NCBI GenBank assembly: GCA_964563585.1
Contig: CAZLXG010000033.1
Coordinates: forward strand, 1 to 26,136
DNA from: CAZLXG01 sp964563585
GTDB lineage: Bacteria; Bacteroidota; Bacteroidia; Flavobacteriales; Flavobacteriaceae
Length of the DNA: 26,136 bases
Direction of reading: 5' to 3'
The notes under the pieces are model-generated. The model did not search any database. It saw only the letters and a program-made list of their open reading frames with translations, and had not been told where the DNA came from. This document shows, one piece after another, positions 23,643-26,136 of the stretch; the first letter of the stretch is position 1, and each line of letters opens with the position of its first letter. A program made the position numbers and the translations under genes.

Positions 23643-26048
23643 ATGGAGTTAATAGTAAAATTTTTGCCACTATTTGGTGTACTAGCACTTTTGTTTGTGG
23701 TATATAAAAACAGTTGGGTTTCTAAGCAAGAAGGCGGAGATGAAAAAATGACAAGAATTGCGAAGAACATTTCAGATGGCGCGATGTCTTTTTTGAAAGC
23801 TGAATATAAAGTTTTAGCAATTTTTGTAGCAGCTGTAGCTGTATTATTATATTTTAAAGGAGCTTCAGAAGCTGGTTCAAACGGAATGGTAGCAGTATCA
23901 TTTATTGTTGGAGCAATTTGCTCTGCCTTAGCTGGTTTTATAGGAATGAAAGTAGCTACTAAAGCAAATGTAAGAACAACTCAAGCAGCAAGAACGTCAT
24001 TAGGAAGAGCATTAGAAGTTGCTTTTGCGGGTGGTGCAGTAATGGGCTTAGGTGTTGTAGGATTAGGAGTTTTAGGATTAAGTGGATTGTTTATATTATA
24101 TCAATTTCTTTGGCCTGGAGCTGATAATTTACCAATGGTATTAAATGTGCTTTCTGGTTTCTCTTTAGGCGCATCTTCAATTGCATTGTTTGCACGTGTT
24201 GGTGGTGGTATTTATACCAAAGCTGCCGATGTTGGAGCTGATTTAGTTGGGAAAGTTGAAGCTGGTATTCCAGAAGATCATCCATTAAATCCAGCAACTA
24301 TTGCTGATAATGTTGGTGATAATGTTGGTGATGTTGCAGGAATGGGAGCCGATTTATTCGAATCGTATGTAGGTTCAATAATAGGTACAATGGTTTTAGG
24401 AGCTTTTATTATAACACCAGATTTTGCTGGTTTAGGAGCTGTGTATTTACCACTAGTTTTAGCGGCTATTGGTATTGTAATGTCTATTCTAGGAACATTT
24501 TTTGTAAAAGTAAAAGACGGTGGAAATCCACAAACGGCATTAAATATTGGAGAATTTGGTTCTGCATTTTTAATGTTAGTGGCATCATATTTTATTATTA
24601 ATGCTATGATTCCAGAATCTCATGCTGAATTACCATTTGGTGCTATGGGTGTATTTTGGGCTACAATAGCCGGTTTAGTTGCAGGATTATTAGTAGGTAA
24701 AGTAACCGAATATTATACTGCTACAGGAAAAAAACCTGTAATGTCAATTGTAAAACAATCAGAAACTGGAGCAGCAACAAACATTATTGCTGGTTTAGGT
24801 GTTGGTATGATGTCGACAATGATACCTATTCTTTTAATTGCTGCTGCTATTATGGTATCTCACCATTTTGCAGGATTATATGGTATCGCAATTGCTGCGG
24901 TAGGAATGTTAGCAAACACAGGAATACAATTAGCTGTTGATGCTTACGGACCAATTTGTGATAATGCTGGTGGTATTGCTGAAATGGCTGAATTACCAAA
25001 AGAAGTACGTGAACGTACTGATAAATTAGATGCTGTTGGTAACACAACTGCAGCTGTAGGTAAAGGTTTTGCAATTGCTTCTGCTGCATTAACAGCGTTG
25101 GCTTTATTTGCTGCTTTTATGAAAACTGCACATGTAACTTCAATTGATGTATCTCAACCAAATATTATGGCTGGGTTATTAGTTGGTGGTATGTTACCAT
25201 TTGTGTTTTCTGCATTATCTATGAATGCTGTTGGTAGAGCTGCTATGGCAATGATTGAAGAAGTTCGTCGTCAGTTTAGAGATATTCCAGAATTAAAAGC
25301 TGCTTTAGCTGTTATGCGTAAATATGATTCTGATATGACTAAAGCGTCAATAGAAGATAGAAAAATATTTGATGCTGCTGATGGTGTTGCAGATTACGGA
25401 AAATGTATCGATATTTCAACAAAAGCATCTATTAAAGAAATGGTATTACCTGGTTTATTAGCCATCGTAGTTCCTGTTGCTGTTGGATTTATTGGTGGAG
25501 CAGAAATGTTAGGTGGTTTACTTGCTGGTGTTACAACTTGTGGTGTGCTTATGGCAATCTTCCAATCTAATGCTGGTGGTGCTTGGGATAATGCTAAGAA
25601 AACTATTGAAGAGCAAGGTCAAAAAGGTACAGATGTACATAAAGCTGCTGTTGTTGGAGATACTGTTGGAGATCCGTTTAAAGATACTTCAGGTCCTTCA
25701 TTAAACATTTTATTAAAGTTAATGTCGGTTGTAGCGTTGGTAATTGCACCAAGTATTGCGCTTTCTACAGATGCTTTAACAGAATATGCTTCTAACGAAA
25801 ATGTTATTGAAAAAGTAGAGATGACTAAAAAGGTTAAAGTTGATATGACAAAAAATGATGATGGAACTGTTAAAGCTGTTGTTACTACAGCAATTACTAA
25901 AAACGGTGAAACAACTACGGCATTTGAAACTTTTGCTGGAACTGAAGCAGAAGTTAAAGCTAAATTAGATGCTTTAAAAGATGTTGAAGTAACCATTGAA
26001 AATGATGAAAAAATGACAGAAAAAGTTGAAGAAGAAATAGTTAAGTAA
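23643..26048 (+). CDS. hppA: Membrane-bound, K+-dependent ion-translocating pyrophosphatase
   Basis: This protein uses pyrophosphate hydrolysis to pump H+ and/or Na+ across the inner membrane. It has 801 residues and about 16 membrane segments. The substrate site shows GGGIYTKAADVGADLVGKVE (187-206) and the DNVGDNVGDVAGMGADLFESY block (222-242), and later DAYGPICDNAGG (433-444). In GNTTAAVGKG (466-475) residue 470 is Ala, as in K+-dependent enzymes; K+-independent ones have Lys there. The ion pumped (H+ or Na+) cannot be settled by eye. After the last membrane segment (about 692-708) comes a 93-residue hydrophilic, Lys/Glu/Thr-rich tail, longer than in well-studied homologues. It lies next to ppa, which spends the same substrate without energy capture. 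Confidence 0.95.
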   Translation: MELIVKFLPLFGVLALLFVVYKNSWVSKQEGGDEKMTRIAKNISDGAMSFLKAEYKVLAIFVAAVAVLLYFKGASEAGSNGMVAVSFIVGAICSALAGFIGMKVATKANVRTTQAARTSLGRALEVAFAGGAVMGLGVVGLGVLGLSGLFILYQFLWPGADNLPMVLNVLSGFSLGASSIALFARVGGGIYTKAADVGADLVGKVEAGIPEDHPLNPATIADNVGDNVGDVAGMGADLFESYVGSIIGTMVLGAFIITPDFAGLGAVYLPLVLAAIGIVMSILGTFFVKVKDGGNPQTALNIGEFGSAFLMLVASYFIINAMIPESHAELPFGAMGVFWATIAGLVAGLLVGKVTEYYTATGKKPVMSIVKQSETGAATNIIAGLGVGMMSTMIPILLIAAAIMVSHHFAGLYGIAIAAVGMLANTGIQLAVDAYGPICDNAGGIAEMAELPKEVRERTDKLDAVGNTTAAVGKGFAIASAALTALALFAAFMKTAHVTSIDVSQPNIMAGLLVGGMLPFVFSALSMNAVGRAAMAMIEEVRRQFRDIPELKAALAVMRKYDSDMTKASIEDRKIFDAADGVADYGKCIDISTKASIKEMVLPGLLAIVVPVAVGFIGGAEMLGGLLAGVTTCGVLMAIFQSNAGGAWDNAKKTIEEQGQKGTDVHKAAVVGDTVGDPFKDTSGPSLNILLKLMSVVALVIAPSIALSTDALTEYASNENVIEKVEMTKKVKVDMTKNDDGTVKAVVTTAITKNGETTTAFETFAGTEAEVKAKLDALKDVEVTIENDEKMTEKVEEEIVK

Positions 26049-26074
26049 CTACATTTTTCTTTAATTATAGAACC

Positions 26075-26104
26075 AAAAAACCACGCTATTAGCGTGGTTT
26101 TTTT
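26075..26104 (+). terminator. Terminator after hppA
   Basis: AACCACGCT pairs with AGCGTGGTT around a 3-nt loop, with A residues before and T residues after. It lies about 27 nt past the hppA stop and could work in both directions. Confidence 0.9.
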
Positions 26105-26136
26105 ATGTATTAAGTTTAATAGAAACGTCATTATGA

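Noticed and set aside
25619..26131. A 170-codon minus-strand frame across the hppA 3' end
   Set aside because: It is antisense to the conserved hppA coding region and crosses its terminator; no family motif is visible.

Overview
The window looks like a low-GC chromosomal segment of a marine-type member of the Bacteroidota, most likely Flavobacteriaceae. The support is the AT-rich sequence, promoters of the Bacteroidota form (TTG, about 20 nt, TAnnTTTG), weak Shine-Dalgarno signals, a DUF5686 outer-membrane protein with a carboxypeptidase-regulatory-like domain, and a 2TM-domain/dihydrofolate reductase fusion. No phage, insertion sequence, CRISPR array or obvious genomic island is present. Most of it is core metabolism.

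Layout. 1-54 is the 3' part of tRNA-Leu(UAA) with a terminator. 168-488 (-) is a small Ala/Asp-repeat lipoprotein. 619-1881 (-) is Kdo transferase. 1937-4094 (+) is a two-gene nucleotide-sugar unit: a DegT-type aminotransferase overlapping galE. The 3' end of galE runs into 4063-4499, a frameshifted remnant of an arylsulfotransferase gene. 4496-7484 (-) holds lspA, fabD and a COG2509-type flavoprotein. 7741-10068 (-) is an MBOAT O-acyltransferase with an SGNH-like partner. 10208-14428 (-) is a nucleotide-related block: 2TM-DHFR fusion, thyA, CNT nucleoside transporter, bifunctional nuclease. 14554-16283 (-) is etfB-etfA. Divergently, 16553-20110 (+) carries pdhB and a DUF5686 outer-membrane protein. 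20330-22828 (-) is a secreted M1-type metallopeptidase. 22984-26048 (+) carries a soluble and a membrane ion-pumping pyrophosphatase.

Functional links. WaaA, the aminotransferase and GalE serve the cell surface (lipid A-Kdo and sugar nucleotides), and the MBOAT/SGNH pair probably acylates a surface glycan. ThyA makes dihydrofolate, which DHFR recycles. The CNT transporter supplies nucleosides. ETF and the pyruvate dehydrogenase E1 beta subunit belong to central carbon and electron flow. The two pyrophosphatases compete for the same substrate: one wastes the energy, the other stores it as an ion gradient.

No clearly new multi-gene system is visible. The points most worth a second look are the arylsulfotransferase remnant at the galE end, a dispersed palindromic repeat with a second repeat apparently nested in it, a perfect 28-bp palindrome upstream of etfBA, the low-complexity lipoprotein, the membrane-tethered DHFR, and an SGNH protein lacking the usual Asp of its DxxH motif. 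All assignments come from reading motifs; no database search was possible.
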